Positions 38,932 through 48,914 of a stretch of 64,000 nt of DNA are shown here, piece after piece. Where the stretch lies: the NCBI RefSeq assembly GCF_900130075.1, contig NZ_LT671418.1, positions 2,790,001 to 2,854,000 of the forward strand. The letters are read 5' to 3'. This DNA is from Herminiimonas arsenitoxidans (GTDB taxonomy: Bacteria; Pseudomonadota; Gammaproteobacteria; Burkholderiales; Burkholderiaceae_D). Each line of letters starts with the position of its first letter. The stretch's first letter is position 1. The position numbers were made by a program, and so were the translations under genes. A model generated the notes under the pieces. That model was not told where the DNA came from. It did no database searches and worked only from the letters and a program-made list of their open reading frames with translations.

Positions 38932-39612
38932 TTGCAAAACCAGTCTCCTCATTTGTTGGCATTGCTATTGTCGATAACAGCTCATCTTGGAGCTGGTTTT
39001 ATCCTCGCTAATGGTGCATCTATCACTGAGGAAAGCGCTGCGTATCAGCGAGATACGGGAGTGCCAACGTGGACAGATATGGAAATGGTTGATGGCGGGG
39101 TCAAGCGCCAGCAGCTAGTAGTTGTCGACTTGGGGCAAACAAGTGCGACAGTAGATCTCGCAAAGTCGATGCCTGTAGAGAACGAAGAATATTCCGTGAA
39201 ATCTATGGACGGGTTTAGTAAATCACTTCAAATGATTGTGGGGAAACAGAGCGAAGAGCTTTCTACCTCACCTATTGTGACGTTGCCTGAGCCGTATTAT
39301 TTTCAAGTAAATGAGTTAACTGAGAGGCCTAATGTTTTGCTGGATATTTCACCTGATCTAGCTTTCTTTTTGCCAAATGGCTTGTCGCAAGTTGCAATAC
39401 TGCGATTACTGATAAATGAGTACGGCGATATTGATCAGGTTGCTATAGAAAATTCTGTCCTCTCCGCTCAAACTCAAGATTTAGTACGTGATGCGTTTGC
39501 CAAAATCAAATTTTCACCTGGGAAAATTAATGAGGTCCCTGTCAAAAGCCAATTGAAAATTGAAGTCATATTGGAAGGCGCAGATAAACCGATATTAGAA
39601 AGTATCAAATAG
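38932..39612 (+). CDS. Membrane-anchored protein with TonB-C-like domain
   Basis: The product is 226 residues. A hydrophobic N-terminal anchor (LLALLLSITAHLGAGFIL) is followed by an unremarkable middle. The C-terminal region of about 80 residues (VAILRLLINEYGDIDQVAIENS, DLVRDAFAKIKFSPGKINEVPVKSQLKIEV) looks like a TonB C-terminal domain. There is no long Pro-rich linker, so it is not a standard TonB. The start is probably TTG 38932: a stop at 38926 rules out anything further upstream except ATT 38929. No ribosome binding site is clear. It follows pilY1 by 77 bases and is AT-rich like the pilin cluster. Function is unknown; a role with the pilus tip proteins is only inference. Confidence 0.65.
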   Translation: MQNQSPHLLALLLSITAHLGAGFILANGASITEESAAYQRDTGVPTWTDMEMVDGGVKRQQLVVVDLGQTSATVDLAKSMPVENEEYSVKSMDGFSKSLQMIVGKQSEELSTSPIVTLPEPYYFQVNELTERPNVLLDISPDLAFFLPNGLSQVAILRLLINEYGDIDQVAIENSVLSAQTQDLVRDAFAKIKFSPGKINEVPVKSQLKIEVILEGADKPILESIK

Positions 39613-39624
39613 TCGACGATGTAC

Positions 39625-39651
39625 GTAAAAAAGGGCGCAAACTGCGCCCTT
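39625..39651 (-). terminator. Terminator of the rpoN-hpf transcript
   Basis: On the minus strand AAGGGCGCA and TGCGCCCTT form a stem with a short loop, followed by TTTTTT. It lies 30 bases after hpf, and the same stem could also terminate the plus-strand pilus transcript, less strongly. Confidence 0.85.
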
Positions 39652-39681
39652 CATTTCATCTGACCGATTTGCTCGGTCTAT

Positions 39682-40044
39682 CTATGCACCTGAGGGTGCA
39701 ACAACATCGGACTCATCCGGCAATCGTTTGATCGCTTCGTGTTGATGGTCTTGTTGCTTGGTTTTATATTTGATCACTTGGCGATCGAGTTTGTCGATCA
39801 GCGTATCGATGGCAGCGTATAAATTATCTGCGATGCTTTCCGCATGCAGATCCTTGCCTCTCACGCGCAAGTTTATTTCTGCTTTTTGGCGTTTTTCTTT
39901 TTCGGGAAGATTGTCTACAGTCAGGATGACTGCGATATCGATAACGTGATCAAAATGACGTTTGATGCGCTCCAATTTACCTTGTACATATTCGCGGATG
40001 GCGGGGGTTAATTCGAGGTGATGTCCACTGATTGTGAGATTCAT
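39682..40044 (-). CDS. hpf: Ribosome hibernation promoting factor HPF/RaiA family
   Basis: HPF binds the 30S decoding region in stationary phase and promotes inactive ribosome dimers. The product is 120 residues, the short form. The family start [33 protein letters not shown] and the block [26 protein letters not shown] are clear. It follows rpoN, as in many proteobacteria, where ptsN and hprK usually come next; here a terminator and the pilin cluster come instead. Confidence 0.95.
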   Translation of the reverse strand: MNLTISGHHLELTPAIREYVQGKLERIKRHFDHVIDIAVILTVDNLPEKEKRQKAEINLRVRGKDLHAESIADNLYAAIDTLIDKLDRQVIKYKTKQQDHQHEAIKRLPDESDVVAPSGA

Positions 40045-40147
40045 ACAGTGCTCCTATGGCAGATCACTGGAGGTTCGGGCGCGTCTTGTTATCTGACTAC
40101 GCTGAACACAGCAACGTATAACAACAAAAAACTACTCAGGACGATAT

Positions 40148-41617
40148 CTACAACGACTTGCGCAGATTGACCGGTGGAATCTTCAAGGCTTCACGATATT
40201 TTGCGACGGTCCGTCTTGCTACCACCATGCCTTGTTCTGCCAGCATGTCGGCAATCTTGCTATCAGAGAATGGAATTTTCGGGTCTTCGGCTCCTATCAA
40301 TTGTTTGATCAGTGCCCGTATCGCAGTTGATGACGCTTCGCCACCAGCTTCTGTTGCGACATGGCTGCCGAAAAAATATTTCAATTCGAACATCCCGTGT
40401 GGGGTGAGCATGTACTTCTGGGTGGTTACACGTGAAATAGTACTCTCGTGTAAACCCAGTGTATCAGCTATTTCACGTAAAACAAGCGGTCGCATGGCAA
40501 CTGCACCATGTGAAAAAAAGTTTTTTTGCCGCTCTACAATTGCCTGTGCGACACGAAGGATGGTGTCGAAGCGCTGGCGCATGTTTTTGATTAGCCATTT
40601 AGCCTCTTGCAGCTGGGAACCAAGCGATCCTTCGCCCTTGCTTTGCTTCAAAATGTTGGCATACATGCTATTAACGCGCAGGCGCGGCATGACGTCGTGA
40701 TTGAGCATGACTTGCCAGCCATTGCGCGTGCGTTTGACGATGACGTCCGGCACCACATAATCCGATGTATCGGTGGCGAAGATCGAACCTGGGTGCGGAT
40801 TGCATTGCTTGATGATGACTTGTGCTTCGCGCAGATCTTCATCGTCGCAATCGAGTGCCTTGCGCAGCTTGTTGAAGTCGCGTTGCGCAAATAGGGGGAG
40901 ATGATTTTCCACAATGGCGAGTGCCATGCGGCGCGTCACCATCGCCACTTTCGGGAAGCGCTTGATTTGCAATGCAAGACATTCAGAAGCATTGCGCGCA
41001 CCGACGCCGGCTGGATCGAAGCTTTGCAGCAGATTCAAGGCGATCTGCAATTCTTCCAGTTCGATCTCTAGTTCTTCTGGCAGGCGTGCGTGAATTTCTT
41101 CCAGCTCTTCTTCCAGATAGCCGTTGTCGTTCAGTGCATCGATGATGAGTTCAAGCAAGGCGCGGTCGCGTCGTTCGCGTACGGTGACGCGCATCTGTTC
41201 CAGCAAGTGTTCGCGCAGTGTGGTCTCGTGCGCTTCCAGTTGCGGACGGGCGTCGTCATCTTCCGGTGCCTTCGATGTGCGTGCGACATCGTCAAAGCTC
41301 CATTCGCTTTCAGCGCTGGAAGCTTCTGGTAAATCGGGTGCGTCGAATGTTGTTTCACTCTCGGGCGTTTGGGCGTTGGCTTCGACGCTGGCGCCTTCCG
41401 GTGTGGTGCCGTTTGCACCGATGGCACCGTCAGCCAGCAAGCGTATCGCATGATCGAGCGGATCATCGGTACGCTCCAGCATCGGATTGTCGGCCAGGAT
41501 CTGTTCCAGTTCCTGATGCAATTCAAGAGTCGACAACTGCAACAAGCGTATCGATTGTTGTAGTTGTGGCGTTAAGGCCAGATGTTGCGAGACTCGTAAT
41601 TGCAGGGATTGCTTCAT
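40148..41617 (-). CDS. rpoN: RNA polymerase sigma-54 factor
   Basis: RpoN directs RNA polymerase to -24/-12 promoters and needs AAA+ activators. The product is 489 residues. Region I is Gln/Leu-rich ([25 protein letters not shown]), region II is acidic (about 60-130), and region III contains the core-binding and HTH parts ([17 protein letters not shown] segment at [14 protein letters not shown]). The RpoN box [10 protein letters not shown] is at residues 467-476. In other bacteria pilin genes often depend on RpoN, though no such promoter was found before pilE here. It lies after lptB with a 21-base gap. Confidence 0.97.
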   Translation of the reverse strand: MKQSLQLRVSQHLALTPQLQQSIRLLQLSTLELHQELEQILADNPMLERTDDPLDHAIRLLADGAIGANGTTPEGASVEANAQTPESETTFDAPDLPEASSAESEWSFDDVARTSKAPEDDDARPQLEAHETTLREHLLEQMRVTVRERRDRALLELIIDALNDNGYLEEELEEIHARLPEELEIELEELQIALNLLQSFDPAGVGARNASECLALQIKRFPKVAMVTRRMALAIVENHLPLFAQRDFNKLRKALDCDDEDLREAQVIIKQCNPHPGSIFATDTSDYVVPDVIVKRTRNGWQVMLNHDVMPRLRVNSMYANILKQSKGEGSLGSQLQEAKWLIKNMRQRFDTILRVAQAIVERQKNFFSHGAVAMRPLVLREIADTLGLHESTISRVTTQKYMLTPHGMFELKYFFGSHVATEAGGEASSTAIRALIKQLIGAEDPKIPFSDSKIADMLAEQGMVVARRTVAKYREALKIPPVNLRKSL

Positions 41618-41638
41618 AGACTTTTTTCTCTTCCGCGC

Positions 41639-42379
41639 TTACATGCGGAAGTGTTCGCCCAGGTAGACGCGACGCACCGATTCGTTGGCAATGATGTCGT
41701 CAGGTCGTCCACTGGCCAATACTGCGCCCTGGTTAATGATGTAAGCGCGATCACAGATACCCAATGTTTCGCGCACATTGTGATCAGTGATGAGTACGCC
41801 GATGCCACGTTCCTTCAGGAAGCGCACGATACGTTGAATTTCAATCACGGCGATCGGATCGACGCCGGCAAACGGTTCGTCGAGTAGCACGAAGCGTGGA
41901 TTGGTTGCCAGTGCACGTGCGATTTCAACGCGACGGCGTTCGCCACCTGATAAGGACAGTGCCTGATTTTCGCGCAGCTTTTCAATTTGCAGATCAGCCA
42001 GCAGTGTGTCGAGGCGCTCTTCAATTTGCGAGCTGTTTAATGCTTTGCCATTGGGGCGTTGCAATTCGAGTACTGCGCGTATATTGTCTTCGACGCTCAA
42101 CTTGCGGAATACCGATGCTTCCTGCGGCAGATAAGACAAGCCGAGTTGCGCGCGTTTGTGGATAGGCAGGCGCGAGATGTCGACACCATCCAGTTCAATG
42201 CGGCCGGCATCGGATGGTACCAATCCGACGATCATGTAAAACGATGTGGTTTTGCCGGCACCATTCGGGCCGAGTAGACCAACGACTTCGCCGCTTTCAA
42301 CTTGCAAGGCGACATCGCGCACAACCTGGCGCGCGCCATAGCTTTTTTGCAGTCCGTTAACAATCAGCTTGCTCGACAT
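41639..42379 (-). CDS. lptB: LPS export ABC transporter ATP-binding protein LptB
   Basis: LptB powers extraction of lipopolysaccharide from the inner membrane with LptF and LptG. The product is 246 residues. Walker A is [16 protein letters not shown], the signature is [15 protein letters not shown], Walker B is [13 protein letters not shown], and the H-loop is [11 protein letters not shown]. LptF and LptG are not in this window, which is usual. It starts one base after the lptA stop. Confidence 0.97.
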   Translation of the reverse strand: MSSKLIVNGLQKSYGARQVVRDVALQVESGEVVGLLGPNGAGKTTSFYMIVGLVPSDAGRIELDGVDISRLPIHKRAQLGLSYLPQEASVFRKLSVEDNIRAVLELQRPNGKALNSSQIEERLDTLLADLQIEKLRENQALSLSGGERRRVEIARALATNPRFVLLDEPFAGVDPIAVIEIQRIVRFLKERGIGVLITDHNVRETLGICDRAYIINQGAVLASGRPDDIIANESVRRVYLGEHFRM

Positions 42380-42380
42380 C

Positions 42381-42935
42381 TTATTTTGCCTTTGTATCAG
42401 CGGCGCGTGGCTGGATCACGGCCTTGATGCGTCCGGCGCCTTGTTTGCTGTCGCCGGATGCAGTGTTATTGACGGTGAAGAATTCAGCGCGGGTATCGTA
42501 GGAAATGAACTCGCCTTCGACTTCATCCGTCGGTTTGCCATTTTCCAGGCGACGCATGCGTGCCTTGGAAAACAGCTTCATGATCTCGGCCTTGTCGTCA
42601 TACTCGATGCGTTCGGCTTGACCATCTATCCATTGATCCGGACCGCCATCGCGTTTCTGGCGAAAAGTTGCCAAGCCACCAGGTGGCGCGTACAGCGTGA
42701 TGAACTGATAGCCGGCAGGATCTTGTTTCACGACCATTTTGTTGGCCTTCATCAAGATAGTGCCGCGCGTCAGAACGACGTTGCCGGTGAAGGTATTGAT
42801 CTGCTTGACGTCGTCGTATTCCATTTGATTGGCTTCGACGTTGGTCGGCTTGGTCGCATCAGCCTTTTCGGCGTACGAACCGAGAGCGGTGCTGACGCCA
42901 GCGATAAGCAGCAGTGCGGATAGTAATCGTTTCAT
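42381..42935 (-). CDS. lptA: LPS periplasmic bridge protein LptA
   Basis: LptA polymerises into the periplasmic bridge that carries LPS to LptDE. The product is 184 residues with a signal peptide ([22 protein letters not shown]). The OstA-type beta-jellyroll contains [24 protein letters not shown] and [16 protein letters not shown]. It is between lptC and lptB in the standard order. Confidence 0.94.
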   Translation of the reverse strand: MKRLLSALLLIAGVSTALGSYAEKADATKPTNVEANQMEYDDVKQINTFTGNVVLTRGTILMKANKMVVKQDPAGYQFITLYAPPGGLATFRQKRDGGPDQWIDGQAERIEYDDKAEIMKLFSKARMRRLENGKPTDEVEGEFISYDTRAEFFTVNNTASGDSKQGAGRIKAVIQPRAADTKAK

Positions 42936-42981
42936 GAGAATTCTCTAAAAGAATGCGTCGAGTAAAGGTCGAATCGCGCGC

Positions 42982-43575
42982 TCAATTGTGGCGCGTTGCT
43001 GCCTGATACAAACCATTTACGTTACTGGATAAACGAAACTCACCGGTTGCATTATTGGCAAACATGCCAGTGCCAGTCAGGACTGAGGTGCCGAGTTTTA
43101 GCTCTACCGGTTTTGGTGTTTTCATGATGTCTTCGTCCGGTAGCAATAACAAATACGAAGTCTTGAGTTGAAAATGTTGTGAAGTGGCAGATGCAGGACG
43201 ATCTATGAGTACGTTATCGTACATGTGTACTTCATTGTTTGCGTTGAGCAGGGTTGCGCGCAGCGAACGGCTGACCATCGCAGGCTTGTCCTTGCTGAAG
43301 CTGTGCATGATCGGATTTTGTATCTGATAGGAATCGTCGAGAGGGTAATGCTTCATCTCGCTTCCAGTCAGGTTGTAGCGGGCTTCGCCGTCTTTGCCCA
43401 TTTGCACGAAATTGAATTTCTCGACATAGAAGTCCGGATCGCTACGCGGTTTGGCTGGCAGCGTATCTTCGGTTTGTCTGCGCATGACTTCTACTAACCA
43501 AAAGCTGCCCAGCGCTAATGCAGCGCTGAGTGCAAGCAGCACGATGATGCGTACGCTATTGGTGGGGCGTCTCAT
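42982..43575 (-). CDS. lptC: LPS export protein LptC
   Basis: LptC is the bitopic inner-membrane protein that passes LPS from LptB2FG to LptA. The product is about 197 residues with one membrane segment near residues 8-28 and a periplasmic jellyroll (DPDFYVEKFNFVQMGKDGEARYNLTGSEMKHYP). The start ATG 43575 overlaps the kdsC stop (ATGA). A longer frame to 43635 exists but has no support. Confidence 0.9.
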   Translation of the reverse strand: MRRPTNSVRIIVLLALSAALALGSFWLVEVMRRQTEDTLPAKPRSDPDFYVEKFNFVQMGKDGEARYNLTGSEMKHYPLDDSYQIQNPIMHSFSKDKPAMVSRSLRATLLNANNEVHMYDNVLIDRPASATSQHFQLKTSYLLLLPDEDIMKTPKPVELKLGTSVLTGTGMFANNATGEFRLSSNVNGLYQAATRHN

Positions 43576-44123
43576 GCAAGATACGGCGCGAGCGCCGCCT
43601 CGTAGTTGCCTTGCGCGCGCAGGATAAAGTCGCACAGTTCACGCGCCGCGCCGCGGCCGCCGCTGGCTTGTGTGACGTAATGCACGCGCGAGCGTACTTC
43701 AGCATGTGCATTCGGTACGCTGGCGGCAAAGCCGACACGCAACAAGATAGGCAGATCAATTACATCGTCGCCGATGAAGCCGCAGACATCTGCGGTCATT
43801 TTGGTTTGAGCCAGCAACTGCTCGAACGCGCTGCGTTTGTCGTGTATGCCCTGGAATACGTGATGTATGCCAAGATCGGTGGCGCGTCGCAATACGATGG
43901 GCGATTGGCGCGCGCTGATGATGGCGGTGGCTACACCCGATTGCTGCAGCAGTTTGATGCCGTGGCCATCGAGCACATTGAATGTTTTGGTGACTTCGCC
44001 TTCAGGGCCGAAATGCAGGCTGCCGTCAGTCAGAATGCCATCGACATCAAAAATCATTAGTCGCACATTTGCTGCGCGGGCTGTGGCGGTAGAGTCAGCG
44101 ACGGTATCTGCGGGCGCTATCAT
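43572..44123 (-). CDS. kdsC: 3-deoxy-D-manno-octulosonate 8-phosphate phosphatase KdsC
   Basis: KdsC removes phosphate from KDO 8-phosphate in LPS core synthesis. The product is 183 residues, a HAD-family enzyme without a cap domain. Motif I is IFDVDGILTDGSL, motif II the region TAIISARQSP, and motif III GFIGDDVIDLPIL. It overlaps kdsD by one base and lptC by four, so the three are coupled. Confidence 0.96.
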   Translation of the reverse strand: MIAPADTVADSTATARAANVRLMIFDVDGILTDGSLHFGPEGEVTKTFNVLDGHGIKLLQQSGVATAIISARQSPIVLRRATDLGIHHVFQGIHDKRSAFEQLLAQTKMTADVCGFIGDDVIDLPILLRVGFAASVPNAHAEVRSRVHYVTQASGGRGAARELCDFILRAQGNYEAALAPYLA

Positions 44124-45151
44124 CAGATTACTTTCGCGCGAGTCAGATCGTGAATGTGTAAGGCGCCGACCAGCTTGCCGTTGGCATCGGTCACCAGCAA
44201 TTGATTAATGCGGAATTCTTCCATCATATCGACGGCGTCCACTGCGAGCTGTTCTGGATGAACGCTGCGCGGATGGGCGTGCATAACTTCTGCTATCGAT
44301 AGTTTGGAGAAATCCTGCTGGGTTTCGATCAGGCGGCGCAAGTCGCCATCGGTGAAGACGCCGATGGCGTGGCCGTCTTTATCTACGACGGCAGTCATCG
44401 CCATGCCCTTTTTGCTGCTTTCCAGCAGGGCTGCATATAGCGTGGCATCGGCTGCGACGGTAGGTACTGCGTCGCCGGTACGCATCACATCACGTACGTG
44501 CGTCAACAAGCGACGACCTAATGCGCCACCTGGATGCGAGCGGGCGAAATCTTCTTCGCCGAAGCCGCGTGCATCCAGCAAGGCGACCGCGAGGGCATCG
44601 CCCAGTGCGAGAGTCGCCGTCGTGCTGGCGGTAGGTGCGAGGTTGAGCGGGCAGGCTTCTTTGTCGATATGGACGTTCAAATGCACATCAGCTTGCATCG
44701 CCAGATTGGATGCGTCATTGCCGGTGATGGTGATCAGGTGTGCGCCCATACGTTTGATCGTGGGCACGATGCCGAGCAATTCACCAGCTTCGCCGGAATA
44801 AGAAATTCCGATCAAGACATCATCGGCGGTAATCATGCCGAGGTCACCGTGCGAGGCTTCTGCTGCATGGACGAAAAAGGCCGGCGTGCCAGTCGAGGCC
44901 AGAGTCGATGCGATTTTGCGTGCGATATGGCCGGATTTGCCTATGCCGGATACCACCACTCTACCTTTGCAGTTCAGCAACAGAGTCAATGCCTGGATGA
45001 ACTGTGTATTGGTCTTGTTGGTGATGCGCTCTTTTAGTGCAAGGATGGCGTCCGCTTCGATTTGCAGCGTGTCGCATGCAAATTGCAAGGCGCGCGCAGT
45101 GCTTTGGGCATCAAAAGTTGCCGGCGGGTTTGGGGCATGGGATACACTCAT
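44123..45151 (-). CDS. kdsD: Arabinose-5-phosphate isomerase KdsD
   Basis: KdsD converts ribulose 5-phosphate to arabinose 5-phosphate, the first step to KDO. The product is 342 residues from ATG 45151; the longer frame from TTG 45202 is unlikely. A SIS domain (VVSGIGKSGHIARKIASTLASTGTPAFFVHAAEASHGDLGM) is followed by two CBS repeats (LTHVRDVMRTGDAVP and LSIAEVMHAHPRSVHPEQ). It opens the kdsD-kdsC-lptCAB-rpoN-hpf run and is divergent from the CPA2 antiporter. Confidence 0.95.
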   Translation of the reverse strand: MSVSHAPNPPATFDAQSTARALQFACDTLQIEADAILALKERITNKTNTQFIQALTLLLNCKGRVVVSGIGKSGHIARKIASTLASTGTPAFFVHAAEASHGDLGMITADDVLIGISYSGEAGELLGIVPTIKRMGAHLITITGNDASNLAMQADVHLNVHIDKEACPLNLAPTASTTATLALGDALAVALLDARGFGEEDFARSHPGGALGRRLLTHVRDVMRTGDAVPTVAADATLYAALLESSKKGMAMTAVVDKDGHAIGVFTDGDLRRLIETQQDFSKLSIAEVMHAHPRSVHPEQLAVDAVDMMEEFRINQLLVTDANGKLVGALHIHDLTRAKVI

Positions 45152-45260
45152 GCCGAAAGTATAAACGAATTCGCAAAGCAAAAAACCTGCCAGACGTAAC
45201 AAAAATGTGGTTTGATAGTTCTTCGTTGCTTTACCACCTTACTTCGGCCGACTCCACAGA

Positions 45261-47249
45261 ATGCTGTCCCCTCTAGAACTTACGCTCCTCTTGCTTGCGG
45301 CTGCGGTATTGGGCGTGGTTGCCTTCCGCATGATGCATCTGCCACCCATGTTGGGTTATTTGGTCGTCGGCATCGTGATCGGGCCACACACGCTGGGGTG
45401 GGCGGAAGATAATGCCACCACGCATGCTTTGGGCGAGTTCGGCGTCGTGTTCTTGATGTTCTCCATCGGGCTGGAATTTTCTCTACCCAAACTCTTATCG
45501 ATGCGACGGACGGTGTTCGGTCTGGGCATGGCGCAAGTGCTGCTGACGATAGCGGCGACCATGGTGTTCGGCTGGCTGGTGGCGCATCTATCGACACGCC
45601 TGAGCGGCATTAGCTGGCAGGCGGCGTTGGCGATAGGCGGCGCGCTGGCAATGTCGTCAACGGCGATAGTGTCCAAACTGTTGACCGAGCGCTTGGAGCT
45701 GGAGAGTCAGCATGGGCGGCGCATCATCGGTATCTTGCTGTTTCAGGATTTGGCGGTCGTACCTTTGCTGATTTTGATTCCAGCGCTAGCTAATCCGCAA
45801 GGCGATCTGATGACCACCTTGCTGTGGGCGACGCTGAAGGCTGCGATAGTCTTGTTCCTGCTGTTGTTTATTGGCCATAAATTGATACGCAGCTGGTTCC
45901 GCATTGTGGTCAAACGCCGCTCGCAAGAACTGTTCATGCTGAATCTGTTGCTGATTACGCTGGGCGCTGCGTGGATTACGGAAATGGCGGGTTTGTCGCT
46001 GGCTTTGGGCGCATTTGTTGCCGGCATGCTGATTTCCGAAACTGAATACAAGCATCAGGTCGAGGAAGACATCAAATCCTTCCGCGATGTGCTGTTGGGT
46101 TTGTTCTTTATCACTATCGGCATGTTGCTGAATGTGCGTCTGGTAATTGAGTATTGGTGGCTGGTGCTGCTCTTGCTGAGTGGCGCGGTGTTGTTGAAAT
46201 TCGGACTGATCGCTTTGCTGGCCAGATGTTTCGGAGCGCCGGTTGGTGTGGCATTGCGGACGGGTTTGATACTGGCGCAGGCCGGTGAATTCGGTTTCGT
46301 CTTGTTGAATCAGGTCGGAGGCTTGGATCTGGTGGAGCCGCTGATTATTCAGTTGATACTGGCATCCATGGTGTTGTCTATGCTGGCGGCTCCCATCATC
46401 ATCGCCAAATCCGATGCGATTGTGATGAAGCTGTCGGCCAATGAATGGATGGTGCAATCGCTGGCCTTGACGCAGATTGCGACCCGTACGATGGCGACGC
46501 AGCAGCACGTGATCATTGCCGGTTTCGGTCGCAGCGGCCAAAGTCTGGCCAAATTACTGGAAGCAGAAGGCATTACTTATCAGGCGCTGGATCTTGATCC
46601 CGACCGCGTCAGTGAGGCGCAGGCGGCTGGTGCCAATGTGTCTTACGGTGATGCTGGTCGGCGTGAAAGTCTGGTCGCAGCAGGTATCAATCGTGCTGCC
46701 GCCTTGGTGGTGACCTATGCCAGCACGCCGTCAGCGTTAAAAGTATTGCATCACATGCATGATTTGGCACCGAACCTGCCGGTGATTGTGCGTAGCTACG
46801 ACGATACGGATCTGGATAAATTGCGTGCGGCAGGTGCGACCGAAGTGGTGCCGGAAGCGCTGGAAGGCAGCCTGATGCTGGCTTCGCATGCGATGTTGAC
46901 GCTGGGCGTGCCTTTGCGCCGTGTGGTGCATCGCGTGCAAGCAGCGCGGACTGAGCGTTACGCAACTTTGCGCGGCTTCTTTCACGGTAGTAGTGATGTC
47001 TCGGACGCATCCGAGCATTTGCAGGTGCGTCTGCATTCAGTGGTATTGACCGACAGCGTCAAGGCAGTGGGTAAAATGCTCGCTGATTTGAAGCTGGAAG
47101 AACTGGATGTCGAAGTGACGGCGGTGCGACGTGGCAAAGGTCGTGTGGATGTGACGCCAGAAATGATCCTGATGGCAGGCGATACCATCGTCTTGCGCGG
47201 TGCGGCAGAAGAGCTGGCGCGGGCTGAAAGCCGTCTCTTGAAATCCTGA
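45261..47249 (+). CDS. CPA2 family monovalent cation:proton antiporter (KefB/YbaL-like)
   Basis: This is a K+ or Na+/H+ antiporter of the inner membrane. The product is 662 residues. About twelve membrane segments cover residues 1-385 (GEFGVVFLMFSIGLEFSLPKL is a family block). A TrkA-N/RCK NAD-binding domain starts near residue 413 (HVIIAGFGRSGQSLAKLLEAEG), and a TrkA-C domain closes the protein. Neighbouring kdsD is divergent, a pairing also seen in other betaproteobacteria. Whether glutathione adducts control it, as in KefB/KefC, cannot be told. Confidence 0.9.
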   Translation: MLSPLELTLLLLAAAVLGVVAFRMMHLPPMLGYLVVGIVIGPHTLGWAEDNATTHALGEFGVVFLMFSIGLEFSLPKLLSMRRTVFGLGMAQVLLTIAATMVFGWLVAHLSTRLSGISWQAALAIGGALAMSSTAIVSKLLTERLELESQHGRRIIGILLFQDLAVVPLLILIPALANPQGDLMTTLLWATLKAAIVLFLLLFIGHKLIRSWFRIVVKRRSQELFMLNLLLITLGAAWITEMAGLSLALGAFVAGMLISETEYKHQVEEDIKSFRDVLLGLFFITIGMLLNVRLVIEYWWLVLLLLSGAVLLKFGLIALLARCFGAPVGVALRTGLILAQAGEFGFVLLNQVGGLDLVEPLIIQLILASMVLSMLAAPIIIAKSDAIVMKLSANEWMVQSLALTQIATRTMATQQHVIIAGFGRSGQSLAKLLEAEGITYQALDLDPDRVSEAQAAGANVSYGDAGRRESLVAAGINRAAALVVTYASTPSALKVLHHMHDLAPNLPVIVRSYDDTDLDKLRAAGATEVVPEALEGSLMLASHAMLTLGVPLRRVVHRVQAARTERYATLRGFFHGSSDVSDASEHLQVRLHSVVLTDSVKAVGKMLADLKLEELDVEVTAVRRGKGRVDVTPEMILMAGDTIVLRGAAEELARAESRLLKS

Positions 47250-47265
47250 AGAGCGCCGGTTGTGG

Positions 47266-47294
47266 TTGACGGTCTGCATCTGAAGACGGAAAAT
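47266..47294 (+). promoter_or_regulatory. Candidate promoter for the HAD-UbiA operon
   Basis: TTGACG (47266-47271) and GAAAAT (47289-47294) are spaced by 17 bases, in the 153-base gap before the operon. The -35 matches five of six positions, the -10 four of six. Confidence 0.35.
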
Positions 47295-47402
47295 TGCCAA
47301 CCCGCAATGCGCCTTGATGGCCGTGGGCGGACAGAGTGATGCTGATCCGGCAATATGTGGTTTTCCCGAGATTGAATATTTCTCTTGTTTTCAGGTGGTG
47401 AT

Positions 47403-48914
47403 TTGAGCGTTTCCCTTGGTAATTCCTCCCGTTCCTTATTTGATGCGCCCGATTCCGAGCGTGATTCTGCGAGCGTGCCTGTTGCCAATGCTGTTCCGCT
47501 GTATGTCGATCTTGATGGCACACTGACGTATACCGATTTATTGTTTGAATCGGTCCTGCTGTTAATCAAGCGCAATCCTCTTTATCTTTTACTCTGCGTG
47601 CTTTGGCTGCTGCAAGGGCGCGGCTATCTGAAAGCGCAAATCGCCAAACGCATCAAGCTTGATGTATCGCTGTTGCCATATAACGACACATTGCTCGCCT
47701 ATTTGCAGCAGCAACACGTCGCTGGTCGGCGCTTGATTCTGGCCAGCGCATCCGATCGCGGTTTGGTGCAACAAGTGGCCGATTATCTCGGCATCTTCGA
47801 TGCGGTATTGGGCAGTGATGAAACGACTAATCTGAAATCTGCTGCCAAGCTGCGTGCAATTGAAGAGGATGCCGGGGCACAGGGTTTTGCTTATGCAGGT
47901 AACAGTTCTGCCGATCTGGCTGTGTGGGCACGCGCAACGGAAGTGATTGTCGTCAATGCACCGTCGAGCATAGTGCGTCGTGCGGAGCAATTGAAAGCGC
48001 CATCACTCATCATTCCGGCACGACCTTTCAAATCTAGTCTGCTGGTCAAGGCGCTGCGTCTGCATCAATGGGCCAAGAATGCCTTGCTGTTCATTCCTTT
48101 ATTGGCTGCGCATGATTTTATCGGCGCATGGTGGCTGTCCACTTTATTGGCATTCATAGCCTTTGGCATGTGCGCATCGGCGACTTATATCGTCAACGAT
48201 TTGTTCGATCTGGCATCGGATCGCGCGCATCCGCGCAAGCGGGCACGGCCTTTTGCTGCTGCGACCTTGTCGATCCCATTCGGTATCGCGTTGATCGCAG
48301 TTCTGTTGCCGCTTTCTTTGTGGCTGGCGGCTGAAATTTCCCTGCTCTTCTTCAGTTTGATGGTGCTGTATGTAGTGGTAACGCTGCTGTATTCCGCGCG
48401 CCTGAAGCAGGTGGCGATTGTGGATGTGTTGGTGCTGGCCTTGCTGTACACGCATCGCATTCTGGCGGGTGGTGTGGTCAGCGCTGTCATGATTTCCAAC
48501 TGGTTGTTGGCGGTTTCCTTGTTCATGTTCCTCAGTCTGGCTTTGGTCAAACGCTGTGCCGAGTTGGAATTCATGAGTGGCGATGGACATGTCTCATTGG
48601 CTGGGCGCGGTTATCGCACCAGTGATTTGCCGTATTTGATTGCGATGGGTATCGCCAGTGGTTTTGTGGCGGTGATGTTGCTGGCCTTGTATATCGATAG
48701 CCAGATTGGCGACGCGATGTATCTGCATGTCGAATTGCTATGGTTGATCTTGCCGGTCGTGCTGTTCTGGATCATGCGTTTGTGGCTGAAAATTTCGCGC
48801 AAGGAAATTCATGATGACCCGCTGTTGTTTGCGATTACTGATCGCACCAGTTGGGTAGTTGCCGTCATCATCGCTTGCATAGCTTGGGCGGCGACACTGA
48901 AGGGGATTGCATGA
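47403..48914 (+). CDS. HAD-like phosphatase fused to UbiA-family prenyltransferase (DPPR synthase-like)
   Basis: The product is about 503 residues. Residues 30-200 form a HAD-type domain (YVDLDGTLTYTDL; ILASASDRGLVQQVADYLGIFDAVLGSDE; FAYAGNSSADLAVWA). Residues 215-503 form a UbiA membrane domain with the metal-diphosphate motif NDLFDLASD followed by HPRKRARPFA, and a second block RLKQVAIVDVLVLALLYTHRILAGG. The second half resembles decaprenyl-phosphate phosphoribosyltransferases, which make a lipid-linked pentose phosphate; the HAD half could then remove the phosphate. TTG 47403 has AGGTGG upstream; TTG 47385 is the alternative. It overlaps the next gene by four bases. Confidence 0.82.
   Translation: MSVSLGNSSRSLFDAPDSERDSASVPVANAVPLYVDLDGTLTYTDLLFESVLLLIKRNPLYLLLCVLWLLQGRGYLKAQIAKRIKLDVSLLPYNDTLLAYLQQQHVAGRRLILASASDRGLVQQVADYLGIFDAVLGSDETTNLKSAAKLRAIEEDAGAQGFAYAGNSSADLAVWARATEVIVVNAPSSIVRRAEQLKAPSLIIPARPFKSSLLVKALRLHQWAKNALLFIPLLAAHDFIGAWWLSTLLAFIAFGMCASATYIVNDLFDLASDRAHPRKRARPFAAATLSIPFGIALIAVLLPLSLWLAAEISLLFFSLMVLYVVVTLLYSARLKQVAIVDVLVLALLYTHRILAGGVVSAVMISNWLLAVSLFMFLSLALVKRCAELEFMSGDGHVSLAGRGYRTSDLPYLIAMGIASGFVAVMLLALYIDSQIGDAMYLHVELLWLILPVVLFWIMRLWLKISRKEIHDDPLLFAITDRTSWVVAVIIACIAWAATLKGIA

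Noticed and set aside
45786..46541. 251-codon open frame on the minus strand, Gln/His-rich
   Set aside because: Antisense to the CPA2 antiporter; the Gln/His bias is what antisense reading of Leu/Val-rich membrane codons gives.
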